A stretch of 64,000 bases of DNA from Miscanthus floridulus (taxonomy: Eukaryota; Streptophyta; Magnoliopsida; Poales; Poaceae). Positions 43,780 to 54,640 of this stretch are shown here, one piece after another; position 1 is the first letter of the stretch, and every line of letters begins with the position of its first letter. The DNA lies in assembly GCF_019320115.1 (NCBI RefSeq), contig NC_089581.1, forward strand, positions 65,976,824 to 66,040,823. The letters run 5' to 3'. The notes beneath the pieces were generated by a model. That model had not been told where the DNA came from. It was given only the letters and a program-made list of their open reading frames with translations, and searched no databases. The position numbers and the translations under genes were made by a program.

Positions 43780-46700
43780 GTGAACTACAAGACCGGTGGA
43801 AGTCATTGGGTTATTGATAGTGGTTGCACTCAACATATGACCGGTGATCCTCGTATGTTCACCTCACTAGATGAAAAGGTAGATGGACAAGAGAAAATAA
43901 CATTTGGAGATAATTCAAAGGGCAAGGTTAAAGGATTGGGCAAAGTGGCAATATCAAATGATCATTCCATCTCCAATGTGCTCTATGTTGCTTCATTAAG
44001 TTTCAACTTGCTATCCGTTGGACAATTGTGTGATCTTGGCTTCCAATGCTTGTTCACCGAGAAGGAGGTTGTTGTATCCAAGGTAGATGACAAGCAAGTG
44101 ATATTCAATGGATTTAGATACAACAACTTATATCTAGTTGACTTCACCTCCGAAGATGCAAACTTGAAGACTTGCCTATTCACCAAAACAACACTTGGGT
44201 GGCTATGGCATAGAAGACTTGCTCATGTTGGGATGAGCTCACTCAAGAAGCTTATGAAGAATGATTTGGTGAGAGGATTGAAGGATGTCAAGTTTGAGAA
44301 GGACAAGCTTTGTAGTGCATGTCAAGCCGGCAAGCAAGTTGCAAACACTCATCCAACCAAAGCCTTCATGTCAACCACAAGAGTGCTAGAACTCCTACAC
44401 ATGGATTTATTTGGACCAACAACATACAAGAGTTTGGGAGGAAATCTCTATTGTCTTGTGATTGTGGATGACTATTCAAGATATACATGGGTGTTCTTCC
44501 TTCATGACAAATCCGAAGTTGCATCATGTTTCAAGAAGTTTGCCAAGAGAGCTCAAAATGAATTTGAAGTGAAGCTAAAGAAGATAAGAAGTGACAATGG
44601 CAAAGAGTTTGACAACACAAATATAGAAGCTTATTGTGATGAAGTTGGAATCAAACATGAAGTCTCCGCAACCTATACTCCTCAACAAAATGGTGTAGTT
44701 GAGAGGAAGAACCGGACTTTGATCACTCTTGCAAGGACAATGCTAGATGAGTACAACACCCCCGAAGCTCTATGGGCGGAAGCAATCAACACCGCATGTT
44801 ATGCATCCAACCGCCTATTTCTTCAAAAGTTCCTTGTCAAGACACCATATGAGTTGCTCAATGGGAAGAAGCCGGACGTCTCCTTCTTTAGAGTGTTTGG
44901 TTGCAAGTGCTACATCTACAAGAAGCGGCAACACCTAGGGAAGTTTCAAAGGCGTTGTGATATAGGTTTTCTTGTTGGTTACTCATTGAAGTCCAAAGCA
45001 TATAGAGTATTTAATCATGCCACCGGCTTGGTTGAAGAAACATATGATGTGGAATTTGATGAATCTAACGGCTCCCAAGGAGCACATGAGAATCTTGATG
45101 ATGTAGGTGATGAACCATTGAGGGAGGCTATGAAGAACATTCCGGTGGGAGACATCAAGCCAAAAGATGATGAAGATGATGTACAAGTCATTAACCAACC
45201 TTCTTCATCAAATGTACCACAAGATGGTGAAAAAGTTGGGAGAGTAGAAAATGAAGATACTCATATCTCCCATGAGCAAATGGTGGTACAAGCACAAGAT
45301 GTTGATGCTCCACAACCTCCTCCTCAAGTGGTCAATAGAAGAAATACACCTCTCCTACAAGATCATCCACAAGATCTCATCATAGGGAGTCCAACAAAGG
45401 GGGTGATGACTCGATCTCAAAAACTTACTTCATTTATTGCTCATCACTCTTTTGTCTCTTGCTATGAGCCTACCAAGGTAGAAGATGCTCTTAAAGATCC
45501 GGATTGGATAAATGCCATGCATGAAGAGTTGAACAACTTCACTCGCAATGAAGTTTGGAATCTTGAAGAGCGACCAAAAGATGCAAGAGTCATTGGAACG
45601 AAGTGGGTGTTCCGCAACAAGCAAGATGATCAAGGTGTTGTTGTGAGGAACAAGGCAAGACTAGTAGCAAAGGGGTTCTCTCAAGTTGAAGGTTTAGATT
45701 TTGGAGAAACCTTTGCACCGGTTGCAAGATTAGAAGCCATCCGTATCCTTCTTGCATATGCATCACATCATGAAATGAAACTATATCAAATGGATGTGAA
45801 AAGTGCATTCTTAAATGGCTTTATTAATGAACTAGTCTATGTTGATCAACCTCCCGGGTTTGAAGACCCTAGATATCCTAATCATGTTTATAGGTTGTCC
45901 AAGGCACTATATGGGCTTAAGCAAGCCCCAAGAGCTTGGTATGAGCGCCTTCGGGACTTCCTCATTGAGAAGGGCTTCACCATTGGGAAGGTCGACACCA
46001 CACTATTCACCAAGAAGCTTGATGGGCATATCTTCATTTGTCAAGTATATGTTGATGATATCATCTTTGGATCATCAAATGAAGACTCATGCAAAGAATT
46101 TGGTGAATTGATGTCTAAGGAGTTCGAGATGTCAATGATTGGTGAGCTTACATTCTTTCTTGGTTTTCAAGTCAAGCAAATGAAAGAAGGCATCTTCATC
46201 TCTCAAGAGAAATACACAAAAGATCTTCTCAAGAGATTCAAGATGGATGAATGTAAGCCAATCAAGACCCCAATGCCTACAAATGGACATCTCGACCTAG
46301 ATGAGGGAGGTAACTCGGTTGATCAAACTCTCTACCGTTCTATGATTGGTAGCTTATTATATTTAACCGCATCTAGGCCCGACATCATGTTTAGTGTGTG
46401 TATGTGTGCTAGATTTCAAGCTAGTCCTAAGGAAACACATTTAATTGCCGTAAAAAGAATCCTTAGGTATCTTAAGCACACACCAAGCATTGGCCTTTGG
46501 TATCCCAAAGGAGCTTTATTTGAATTAATTGGCTATTCCGATTCGGATTATGCCGGATGCAAAGTTGATAGAAAGAGCACATCCGGAGGGTGCCATTTGC
46601 TTGGTAGATCACTTGTATCTTGGTCCTCCAAGAAACAAAATAGTGTGGCTTTGTCCACCGCCGAAGCGGAATACATTGCCGCGGGTGCCTGTTGTGCACA

Positions 46701-47007
46701 AATATTATACATGAAACAAACTTTACTAGACTATGGAGTAGTTCTAGAGAAAGTACCTCTTTTGTGCGACAATGAAAGTGCGGTAAAGCTTGCAAATAAT
46801 CCGGTTCAACACTCTCGCACCAAGCATATAGATATCCGCCATCACTTTCTAAGAGATCATGTAGCCAAAAATGATATATCACTAGAAGGTGTAAGATCCG
46901 AAGATCAATTAGCGGATATCTTCACTAAACCGCTAGATGAAGCTACATTTTGTAGATTGCGGAACGAGCTCAATGTACTTGATTTTAGTAACTTCACAAA
47001 AAATTGA
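43780..47007 (+). CDS. pol: Sirevirus Pol polyprotein, 1075 aa (PR-IN-RT-RH)
   Basis: Pol supplies protease, integrase, reverse transcriptase and RNase H. The protease motif [13 protein letters not shown] is at residues 11-23. The integrase zinc finger (HRRLAHVG...CSACQAGK) is near 145-185, with its catalytic core around LHMDLFGP (about 208), RSDNGKEF and [13 protein letters not shown] has [22 protein letters not shown] and the catalytic YVDD near 757. RNase H has SDSDYAG near 920, [10 protein letters not shown] and the C-terminal [11 protein letters not shown]. All catalytic residues I checked are present and no stop interrupts it. The frame has no ATG at its start: it follows a TAG (43777-43779) and is in the same frame as gag. 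It is therefore probably expressed by readthrough, reinitiation or splicing. The start coordinate marks the open frame, not a proven initiation codon. Confidence 0.96.
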   Translation: MNYKTGGSHWVIDSGCTQHMTGDPRMFTSLDEKVDGQEKITFGDNSKGKVKGLGKVAISNDHSISNVLYVASLSFNLLSVGQLCDLGFQCLFTEKEVVVSKVDDKQVIFNGFRYNNLYLVDFTSEDANLKTCLFTKTTLGWLWHRRLAHVGMSSLKKLMKNDLVRGLKDVKFEKDKLCSACQAGKQVANTHPTKAFMSTTRVLELLHMDLFGPTTYKSLGGNLYCLVIVDDYSRYTWVFFLHDKSEVASCFKKFAKRAQNEFEVKLKKIRSDNGKEFDNTNIEAYCDEVGIKHEVSATYTPQQNGVVERKNRTLITLARTMLDEYNTPEALWAEAINTACYASNRLFLQKFLVKTPYELLNGKKPDVSFFRVFGCKCYIYKKRQHLGKFQRRCDIGFLVGYSLKSKAYRVFNHATGLVEETYDVEFDESNGSQGAHENLDDVGDEPLREAMKNIPVGDIKPKDDEDDVQVINQPSSSNVPQDGEKVGRVENEDTHISHEQMVVQAQDVDAPQPPPQVVNRRNTPLLQDHPQDLIIGSPTKGVMTRSQKLTSFIAHHSFVSCYEPTKVEDALKDPDWINAMHEELNNFTRNEVWNLEERPKDARVIGTKWVFRNKQDDQGVVVRNKARLVAKGFSQVEGLDFGETFAPVARLEAIRILLAYASHHEMKLYQMDVKSAFLNGFINELVYVDQPPGFEDPRYPNHVYRLSKALYGLKQAPRAWYERLRDFLIEKGFTIGKVDTTLFTKKLDGHIFICQVYVDDIIFGSSNEDSCKEFGELMSKEFEMSMIGELTFFLGFQVKQMKEGIFISQEKYTKDLLKRFKMDECKPIKTPMPTNGHLDLDEGGNSVDQTLYRSMIGSLLYLTASRPDIMFSVCMCARFQASPKETHLIAVKRILRYLKHTPSIGLWYPKGALFELIGYSDSDYAGCKVDRKSTSGGCHLLGRSLVSWSSKKQNSVALSTAEAEYIAAGACCAQILYMKQTLLDYGVVLEKVPLLCDNESAVKLANNPVQHSRTKHIDIRHHFLRDHVAKNDISLEGVRSEDQLADIFTKPLDEATFCRLRNELNVLDFSNFTKN

Positions 47008-47394
47008 GCTTGTGTTGTCCCTTGCATTCATTGTAAAATACAACATGTTTAATTTGTGGCAATGCATATAGGGCTTGTCTAACATGGTTAAGATAACCGC
47101 CGAAAAGCGTGTGAAGAAGCTTAACCTTGGATCAAACTTGACAAGCAACTAGATTTACTTACAAGCATTACATATGCATGAATGTTGTTTTGTCGTTTTG
47201 TTCCATTTGCCCTCTTGTTGCCTACTTTCCTAAAAAGAATTATAGCCTAAGGCAAAATATTTTGAAAAATATGAGGGTTTGAGAGAGGTCACTCACATCA
47301 GTCCCAATTGGTGTTTATTTGGATCTTATTCAAGTTGGGACTTGATTGGGAACAGGTAGCGCGAAGGTATGTTGAAGAATTGCTGAAAAAGGTG
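47008..47394 (+). other. Non-coding spacer after pol
   Basis: No coding signal. It leads into a palindromic array like that of the LTR. Confidence 0.5.
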
Positions 47395-47679
47395 CACCGG
47401 ACGCTGCACCGGACGCTACTGTCCAGCGTCCGGTCAGTTCACAGGAGGTGAACTGCTGTTGAAGGAGTGACCGGACGCTGCGTCTGTGCGTCCGGTCAGA
47501 AAGGGCTCAGCGTCCGGTCGATCGGAGGATGACAAAGTTGTACTGACCGGACCCTGACTGCGTCCGGTCATGGAGCACCGGACGCGTCCGGTCGCGATTC
47601 CAGAGGATTTGGACCTCTCTGGAATCGACCGGACGCTGAGTGGTAGCGTCCGGTCGCTACCACCGGAGCGTCCGGTCAG
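47395..47679. promoter_or_regulatory. Internal CCGGAC palindromic array, LTR-like
   Basis: The GACCGGACGC / GCGTCCGGTC words of the LTR array recur here about 15 times, between pol and the third ORF. The surrounding sequence is not an LTR copy, so the array itself appears to be reused. It is followed by GGGGGATTATATTAACGGGC, a TATA-like site, at about 47735-47755. A role as internal promoter/enhancer for the third ORF is inference. Confidence 0.8.
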
Positions 47680-47689
47680 TGGATCTTGC

Positions 47690-48543
47690 GCGACTTCAAG
47701 TCTCTATTTCGGTTTCCTTTTCTGTCACGGTTTGGGGGATTATATTAACGGGCCTAAGTCTTTCTCCTCTGACCTAACCAGCGCCGCCACCTCCTCGCGC
47801 CCTATCTCGCGCACGCGCCGCCGCTGCCTCGCCAAGTCGCCGCCGTACCTAGCGCCCGCGCAGCAGTGCCCTAGCCCGAGCCACCGTCGCAGCCTCGCCG
47901 CGCCACGCCTGCCCAGCCGCGCGCCACCACGCCGTGCCCTAGCCACGCGCCGCCGCAGCCCAGCCGCGCGCTACCGAGCCCCGCGCCAGCTCATCTCGGA
48001 GCACCGCCCGCGCCACCTTGCCTCTGCTCAGCACCTCGCCGGTCACCTCGCACCCAAGCTCGCTGCCCCATCGGTGCCGAGGCTGCCAATCTTCGCCGCT
48101 CTTGCCCGATCCTCTCACTGGTTGGTAAGGCAAAATCTTGTGCTTCAATATTGATCTCAAATTGTGACCTAGATCAAACTCTAATCGCACTGATTCCCCA
48201 TTGCATTCAGGGCATTTGACATAACCCTAGCCCGGTTCCGAGAATCCCCCGCGTGATATCTTACCTCTTCTCGGTTCGAGTTTCGTCAGGTAGAAAGCCA
48301 TACGATTCAATTTCGCATCTACATTGCTTTCTCTATTAGGATTTCGCATCTATTAGATATATTGTATTTATTTGTATATCCATCTATTCCTTCGTGCAGC
48401 GAGTCGGTTCCGTTGTGTTTCGTCTGGCAGTTGGCTGCAAACTCGGAGCCAAGCTCGCGAGTAAGGATCGAGGCCAAGCCTCGAAAGCAGCAGTATTGAC
48501 AGTTGATCTTCATCAGCGGCAGTTCACCATCTTGTCAGCTCAG
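47690..48543 (+). other. Putative spliced leader of the third ORF
   Basis: A GC- and pyrimidine-rich leader (47750-48124) is followed by two intron-like segments. Intron A (48125-48210) has donor TTG|GTAAGG and acceptor TTGCATTCAG|GG. Intron B (48290-48399) has donor CGTCAG|GTAGAA and acceptor TTCGTGCAG|CG. The organisation resembles a cereal 5' UTR. The open frame at 47570-48154 is read through this region without any domain and is not considered coding. Confidence 0.5.
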
Positions 48544-50967
48544 ATGGCTCGCACCAAGAATGTTGGTGGTGGCCCAGGCGATGATGATCGGAGGCCCCCG
48601 CCTCGTCAGCCAGCCGGATCCAAGGGCAAGTCAACCAAGCAAGTAACATCCAAGAAGCGCAAGTACCCCGACGCCGAGACAGCGAGAGCAGCAGCTGTTG
48701 CAGAGGCCGTAGAGCGTGCAGAGAGAGGTGGTACCCGCAGCGGAGTTGTTATTGCAGATCAGCCAGTTTCACCCGCACTCAGAGCTGCGATTGAGGAGGC
48801 TGAGCGTCGTCATGGTAGTCCAGCTGGGACTGCCACGTTGGCAGGACGACGGGTTGCCATTGAGGAGGGTCCGTCAGCACAGCAGCAGCCCCCACCAGCA
48901 GAGCCTCAGCCAGCCCAGGAGACTCAGGAGAGTCAGGAGACCGAGCCGGCACCTCAGCTACGCCGCTCGAGTCGTACCAGTGCTACAGTTCCACCGAGGC
49001 CAGTTACACGGCGCAGGGGTTCACGTCCCCCGCCCAGACCAGAGGGTCCGCCTCCAGTGGTACACCTCGACTTGAGGGCCGCTACAGCCAGGCAGGTTCA
49101 GCAGCTGCGGTTTGTTGAGTTCGAGATCTGGTTTCCTCCGAGGAGGGATGAGAGAGCAGCTGAGGGGTTCTACACGCCACTGCATGAGGATTTCTACAAT
49201 GCATATCTTAACAGTGGGGCAGTGTTCAGATCACAGAGGGTCTGTCAGATAGAGTCCATTGTGGCAGCAGCCGGAGAGGGCATTCGGCAATACTTGTCAT
49301 ATTTGCCAGGACTGTCAGATCTGATTGGACGGACGGGGATATATGTACCATCTTGGGTCCGTCAGTTTTATGCCTCGCTCTATGTTGATCCTCATCACAG
49401 ATTCATTCACTTTGCCTTCAACGGCAAAGACCATAGAGTGACTAGTGGCAGAGCCAGGGAGATACTGAGACTACAGGAGCAACCCATAAAGATGCATGAG
49501 GTTTGCTATGGACAGCAGGGACCTCCCAGGCGTCCCCATGGAGGGTTGGTGCCCCCTACAGACTTAGTGCGGCATTGCTTCAAGGAGCCGTTTGGTGAGG
49601 GGTCGAGCAGGAACCCCAGTGACTTGACTCCTACAGCGAGGATACTAGAGGCCATCATCAGGAGGACACTGCTTCCCAGGTTGGGATACAGGGAGGGCCT
49701 GACTCGCTTACAGCTCTGGCTTCTCAATGCCATCATGCAGATGACAGTGTTTGACATCTGGGACCTCCTTCTTTCTGAGATGGAGGATACTATAGCTGAG
49801 GGATTCAAGGGTCGCAGGCAGCTTCCCTATGCTCACTGGATCACCTTCCTTATTCGCAGAGTTGTGATGGATAAGCCCCCTGGCATGATGGATGAGTATA
49901 CAGGTGCCACCACAGAGTTCCCAGCTTACAACCTGTCACAGCGGATCAGACACGCCACTCCTCAGGCACCCAGTCAGCCTAGCCGTCGCCCCGACGTGCC
50001 AGAGTCTGCAGCTCAGCAGGATGAGATCATCAGAGGGATTGCAGCTACTGAGGAGGCGGAGCTAGAGGCACAGCAGGAGGTGAGCGAGTACAGTGATAGC
50101 TCCGACGACGACTACCAGCCTATACCTCAGATGCCTCCACGCAGACACGATGCAGAGGCCGGTAGCTCCAGTTCTGCTCCACCTGCTCCACAGACAGACC
50201 CCGCTCTCATTGCTATTCTTGAGCGGATGCAGCAGGATCAGACACGACAGGCACAGGAGACAGCTGCCAACTTCGCACAGTTTCAGGCTCGTCAGGACGA
50301 GTTCCAGCGGCAGCAGCAGCTCCTTCAGCACCAGCAGCTACTAATGCAGCAGCAGCTCATGGGATTCATGCAGCATGTAGTGACAGCTATTGGGGTCCCA
50401 ATGCCACAGCCTTCGCCCCAGCTTGCACAGCCTCCTACCACTTCGACGACTCCAGCAGTACAGCCCATCGGGCTTCAGAGTCAGGGACAGCCTCCAGTTC
50501 AGTTCACGTCACCTCCAGTACAGGTGTCCCAGTGGTTAGCCTCACCGAGTGTTGCCCCGCAGTTCACGCCCTTTCAGACGGGCTTTACACCAGAGCAGTC
50601 TTCCTCGCTGTTCGTGCCTGAGTCGTCAGTCTCCAGGAGTCTTGGAGCATCATTCAGCGAGTTGACCGGCATGCCTACTCCGCCTCACATGCATACTGCC
50701 GGTCCGTCTACAGCAGCTCCAGCTATCATGACCACTCAGAGGCTCCCCTCGTCTGTCGCCTCGTCAGATCCTACGACAGACTTACTTGCAGCGTCACAGG
50801 CAGCACCAGCCCCAGCTCAGACCCAGACCGCTTCAGCGACACTTCCTGCTTCAGAGGGTCAGTCAGTTCAGAGCTCAGGATCTGATGATGATGGCGCCCA
50901 GTTCCATCTTGCTCCACGTACTTCAGCGCCCGACTCGTCCGCTGCAGCCCCGCCGTCCGACCCTTAG
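48544..50967 (+). CDS. Third ORF ('envelope-like') of the Sirevirus, ~808 aa
   Basis: The open frame extends upstream to 48394, but 48394-48399 overlaps the end of candidate intron B. MARTKNVGGGPGDDDRRPPP at 48544 is the more natural start. A basic stretch, KSTKQVTSKKRKYPDAE, resembles a nuclear localisation signal. A globular region (about residues 170-500 from this start) includes FVEFEIWFPPRRDERAAEGF and WVRQFYASLYVDPHHRFIHF and resembles ORFs next to pol in other plant retroelements. The C-terminal third is Gln/Pro/Ser-rich (FQRQQQLLQHQQLLMQQQ). I see no signal peptide and no hydrophobic transmembrane span, so an envelope role is doubtful. The frame is intact. Function unknown. Confidence 0.85.
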   Translation: MARTKNVGGGPGDDDRRPPPRQPAGSKGKSTKQVTSKKRKYPDAETARAAAVAEAVERAERGGTRSGVVIADQPVSPALRAAIEEAERRHGSPAGTATLAGRRVAIEEGPSAQQQPPPAEPQPAQETQESQETEPAPQLRRSSRTSATVPPRPVTRRRGSRPPPRPEGPPPVVHLDLRAATARQVQQLRFVEFEIWFPPRRDERAAEGFYTPLHEDFYNAYLNSGAVFRSQRVCQIESIVAAAGEGIRQYLSYLPGLSDLIGRTGIYVPSWVRQFYASLYVDPHHRFIHFAFNGKDHRVTSGRAREILRLQEQPIKMHEVCYGQQGPPRRPHGGLVPPTDLVRHCFKEPFGEGSSRNPSDLTPTARILEAIIRRTLLPRLGYREGLTRLQLWLLNAIMQMTVFDIWDLLLSEMEDTIAEGFKGRRQLPYAHWITFLIRRVVMDKPPGMMDEYTGATTEFPAYNLSQRIRHATPQAPSQPSRRPDVPESAAQQDEIIRGIAATEEAELEAQQEVSEYSDSSDDDYQPIPQMPPRRHDAEAGSSSSAPPAPQTDPALIAILERMQQDQTRQAQETAANFAQFQARQDEFQRQQQLLQHQQLLMQQQLMGFMQHVVTAIGVPMPQPSPQLAQPPTTSTTPAVQPIGLQSQGQPPVQFTSPPVQVSQWLASPSVAPQFTPFQTGFTPEQSSSLFVPESSVSRSLGASFSELTGMPTPPHMHTAGPSTAAPAIMTTQRLPSSVASSDPTTDLLAASQAAPAPAQTQTASATLPASEGQSVQSSGSDDDGAQFHLAPRTSAPDSSAAAPPSDP

Positions 50968-50983
50968 GTTTTGGTGTTTGACG

Positions 50984-51040
50984 CCAAAGGGGGAGAGGGT
51001 TTGAGTATGTAGACTTAGGGGGAGCGAGTTTTAGGGGGAG
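50984..51040 (+). promoter_or_regulatory. Upstream purine tracts (accessory polypurine-tract-like sites)
   Basis: CCAAAGGGGGAGAGG, TTAGGGGGAGCGAG and TTAGGGGGAGCTAG lie just after the third ORF. Multiple GGGGGAG tracts are a Sirevirus hallmark. Whether they prime plus-strand synthesis is not shown. Confidence 0.7.
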
Positions 51041-51447
51041 CTAGTTATCTAGTAGTAGCTTATTATATACATTTGGAGTTTTATTTGTGTGATACACTAT
51101 TACTTATGCATTCGTGTGTTTACTTTCATGCATACTATTATATATATGTGATAGTGCTATCTACGTGGTTGTGATATTTGACATGTGTGATTTCTACTTC
51201 GCTTTTCTATATGTCATATCACTTGTGATTATGCTCATTTGCGTTTGCTTCCGCGTTTATACTTCGAAGCAAATGAGCTTTGTTATTTGTACTCATGCTT
51301 AATTCATATCCTTTGAGTACATTGTGTTGGCTTGGGTCATATAAGCTTGACTAAATCTTTGTTCTTATTGACAAAAGCTTATATGAACCAAGCCCGTCAA
51401 AAACCTCACTCCATAACATACTCGAGGTAGTATTGTCATCAATCACC
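51041..51447 (+). other. Non-coding AT-rich spacer before the 3' LTR
   Basis: No gene; short frames only. It ends in ACTCGAGGTAGTATTGTCAT before the polypurine tract. Confidence 0.5.
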
Positions 51448-51460
51448 AAAAAGGGGGAGA
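51448..51460 (+). promoter_or_regulatory. Polypurine tract
   Basis: AAAAAGGGGGAGA ends one base before the 3' LTR, the normal position for plus-strand priming. Confidence 0.93.
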
Positions 51461-51461
51461 T

Positions 51462-53046
51462 TGAAAGCATCTAGGCCCCTAGTTGGATTTCGGTGATTAA
51501 TGTCAATACAAGATTACTATGACTAACGTGTGTTTTGCAGAGGCAATTAAGTTAGGTCATGGTAATGGAGATCGATTGGGCAATCGAGGTTGTCATGCCC
51601 CTACGATGGAAATCGTTTCGGTTTTCAAAGGATGGACGACAAGGTTAAGGATAACTAGTTCTAAGTGTCGATTGGAGTTGGAGAGACACTTAGAGTAGTT
51701 TAGGACTTTGTTTTTCCTTTGGCCGTACTATGAAGGGGGGTATGAACGAGTAGCTTGACCTAGTTGAGTCTAGTGAGTTAGGTGTGGTGCACACTTGTTA
51801 AAACTAGCTCTAGGTAGCTCCTATGAATGCCTAAGATCCTTTGGAGCAAACTTCATTCACATATGTTCGAGAGTTGAAAGTGAATGGAGGGTCAAACACT
51901 GACCGGACGCTGGCTCCGGTGCGACCGGACGCTGGCCGCAGGGTCCGGTCAGTTCGTTTGACTGAGGTGGTTAAGTCTGTTGTGACCGGACGCTGGAGGG
52001 TCGTGTGACCGGACGCTGAGAGCTAGCGTCCGGTCGACTCCAGTAAGGGTCCAGACTTGGAAAAGTGTGACCGGACGCGTCCGGTCAGTGCGACCGGACC
52101 CTGAGGGTTCAGCGTCCGGTCGAGTCCAGTAAGGTTCCAGTAAGGGTTTTATGCGACCGGACGCGTCCGGTCAGTGCTGACCGGACCCTGCCAGCGTCCG
52201 GTCGACTCTTTAAATACTGGTTCGCGGGTAGAACTGACCGGAGCGTCCGGTCATCACGACCGGAGCGTCCGGTCACCCCCGCAGAAGCTCATAACGGATA
52301 GTTTTTCAGGCTGCCTTATAAATAGAAGCTCCACTCGTGAGTGGAGTTACTTTTGCTCATTCCAACAGCTGAGAAACACGTTTGTGAGTGCCAAGAAGAG
52401 CAAGGTCCTAGTGAGGTGTTTGTGATTTGAGAATCCAAGAGAGTAGCCTCACTAGCAAATCAAGAGTAGCAAAGTGTGCATCCATCGTCTCATTAGGCTT
52501 CGCGTGGTCAAGTGAGAGTTCGTGCTTGTTACTCTTGGTGATCGCCATCACCTAGACGGCTTGGTGGTGATTGGGAGTTTGGTGTTCACCCGGCGGAGCT
52601 TGTGGGTGACCCAACTTAAGTTGTGAGCGGCTTTGGGTGATTCGCCGCGACGGAGTGTCGAAGAATCAACCCGTAAAGAGCACTTGATCCTTGCGCGGAT
52701 CAAGGGGGAGCTACACCCTTGCGCGGGTGCTCCAACGAGGACTAGTGGAGAGTGGCGACTCTTCGATACCTCGGCAAAACATCGCCGCGTTCCTTTCTCT
52801 CCCTATTTACTTTGAGCACTTACTTTGAGTATTTACTTTAAGCAATTCAATACTTGTTTTACATCCATAGAATTGCTTGCTTGAGTAAGGTTGGAACATA
52901 GGTGGTGAGTTCGTTGTGCTTTAGTTTGATAGAAACACTTTTCTAGGCACAAGGGGTTAATTGGGCTATCCGTAGGATTTGTTTATTGCAAGAGAATTTC
53001 GAATTAGCCCAATTCACCCCCCCTCTTGGGCATCTTGATCCTTTCA
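51462..53046 (+). repeat. 3' LTR of the Sirevirus
   Basis: Read line by line against the 5' LTR, it is identical except for one extra C in GGTCACCCCCGCAG (52273-52278). It repeats the palindromic array (51901-52278) and a TATAAATA at 52317-52324. Confidence 0.98.
52317..52324 (+). promoter_or_regulatory. TATA box of the 3' LTR
   Basis: Same context as in the 5' LTR. It could drive read-out transcription into the downstream F-box-derived flank. Confidence 0.65.
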
Positions 53047-54640
53047 GGCTCTACCAAGTAGGCTGCGTGACGGTGGTGCCATTAGAGGATGTGACATCTG
53101 TGGCCACCCATGCAAGTCATGGGTGATGGAGCGGTGAACACGATGCGGTTTCAGATTCCCTGGCACATTTGATTCCCTGCCACATTTCATCCTCATCTAA
53201 AACTGGACCTATTGACATGTACAACGTATGATATGACACGAGCGGGGAAGGCAATAGTCAAGGTCTATGACATCCACGGCCACCCACGCGAGTCATGGGT
53301 GACAGAGCAGGGAAGACAACATGGATCATTTGATTCCCTAGCACTTTGCGATCTAACACTAACATTGAATCACCGTATGAAACAGCGACGGGGGCTGCAA
53401 TAATGATAATTTGCAAACACAACAAACCAATTTGCAAATAAACCAAGGAAAATACTTTCACCCCAGCACCATCTTAGTGAGGTGCTTTATCTCGCGTCTG
53501 TGTAGCCAAGACAAATACTATGACACTTGAAAAAATGGAGTAACAAGCATCATAACCATTCAGTTATTAATTCTTTTTTAAGGCAAAAACTATATATAAA
53601 CGACATAATAACAAGCATCACAACAATTTCATTGATAACTTCAGTTACATTCCATAGTTATACAATAACAAAGACCTATTGAAGACTATTGGTTGTACAA
53701 TAACAAAGACCTATCGAGTACATGTACATCCCATAGTCGAGTCTAGAGACAAGTAGTGCAAGCTAAGGACGAGGAAGCACCTCGCAAAACTTCCACTAGC
53801 ATCTCAGTGAGGTGCTTTACCTTCCCTGCTGCACCTCTCACGGTCAGGAGAGAGAGGCAAGAAGAGGAGGCGTGGAAGAGAAGCGCCACCGTCGTCACTG
53901 CTGCTCCAGAGGAAGGAGGATCACTAGGGCACCAGGATTGATGAATCGGTGGCAGTACAAGAAATACGTAGGGCAAAAAGGTGGTAACTGTACATACAGG
54001 CATATCACCTTCCTAGTGGCCCTACGCATATCGGATACCAAACCAGGGATACCAAAGTGAATTCAGTACCCCTTGGCCTGCCCGAATAAGCGAACCCCCT
54101 TAATCGCAAAAAGTTCCACTAGCACCTAGATCGAGCAGCCCTCGCTGCGCCTAGATGTCGGTAGTACCCAATCTTGAAGGCCTTCTCCTAAAGTCGTTGC
54201 TGCCGTCGGAGGAGTTGGAGAAGGAGCGCCATGGCGATGAAGAAAATATAGGTAGTTGTCTTAAGAGCTATATCTATATCTATCTGTATCTAAGGAGGAA
54301 GGAGTGTGTGGATTGCCAAGAAGGGCATCCAGCCCTGACTTAAATAGGCCAACCTTGAAGATAGAGAAGTGGAGAGGAGCGGTTAATACGCATTAGGGAA
54401 GACAAGGCATAGAGTAATGGCGATGCAACTGTGTTGTGGGTAGTTGGGAAATGGGGAAATAACTCACGCTGATTTTACTACCGCCGGTACACCAAATGGT
54501 CGTGTAGGGCCGGCGGCCATAACACCTATCCCAATCGACTCGGCTTTTCATACGACAGAGAAAATACCACTGCCGCATCTATTGTTAACCCGTGGGTAGT
54601 AGAAGTTTCAACTACCGGCTTCCTTCCTTAAGAGGCCTCA
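53047..54640. other. Right flank of the Sirevirus: repeated, gene-derived sequence
   Basis: After the GGCTC duplication, a ~75-bp unit is repeated imperfectly (53091-53140 and 53266-53315: GACATC, GGCCACCCA, GAGTCATGGGTGA). A segment with AGTGAGGTGCTTTA occurs twice (about 53475 and 53808). On the minus strand a short frame encodes AAGKVKHLTEMLVEVLRG-like sequence, unidentified. The block 54340-54600 parallels 39430-39640 across the Sirevirus. It looks like a decayed tandem cluster of gene pieces and not a single gene. Confidence 0.45.

Larger units (their letters stand above)
39740..53046 (+). mobile_element. Complete Sirevirus-type Ty1-copia retrotransposon, 13.3 kb, TSD GGCTC
   Basis: LTRs of 1584 and 1585 bp (TGAAAG...TTTCA) flank gag, pol (PR-IN-RT-RH order, hence copia) and a third ORF. 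GGCTC occurs on both sides (39735-39739 and 53047-53051). A primer-binding site follows the 5' LTR and a polypurine tract precedes the 3' LTR. Sirevirus traits are the long gag, the extra ORF after pol, multiple GGGGGAG purine tracts and palindromic CCGGAC motifs in the LTR. I found one indel and no substitution between the LTRs, so the insertion is very recent. It sits next to F-box-derived sequence and may still be mobile. Confidence 0.97.

Noticed and set aside
47570..48154. 194-codon open frame before the third ORF
   Set aside because: It reads the palindrome array and a GC-rich leader across a candidate intron donor; Arg/Ala/Pro composition reflects base composition, with no domain.
48394..48543. 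Upstream extension of the third ORF start
   Set aside because: The first bases fall inside a candidate intron, and the MARTKN start at 48544 is a better initiation context with conserved-looking sequence after it.
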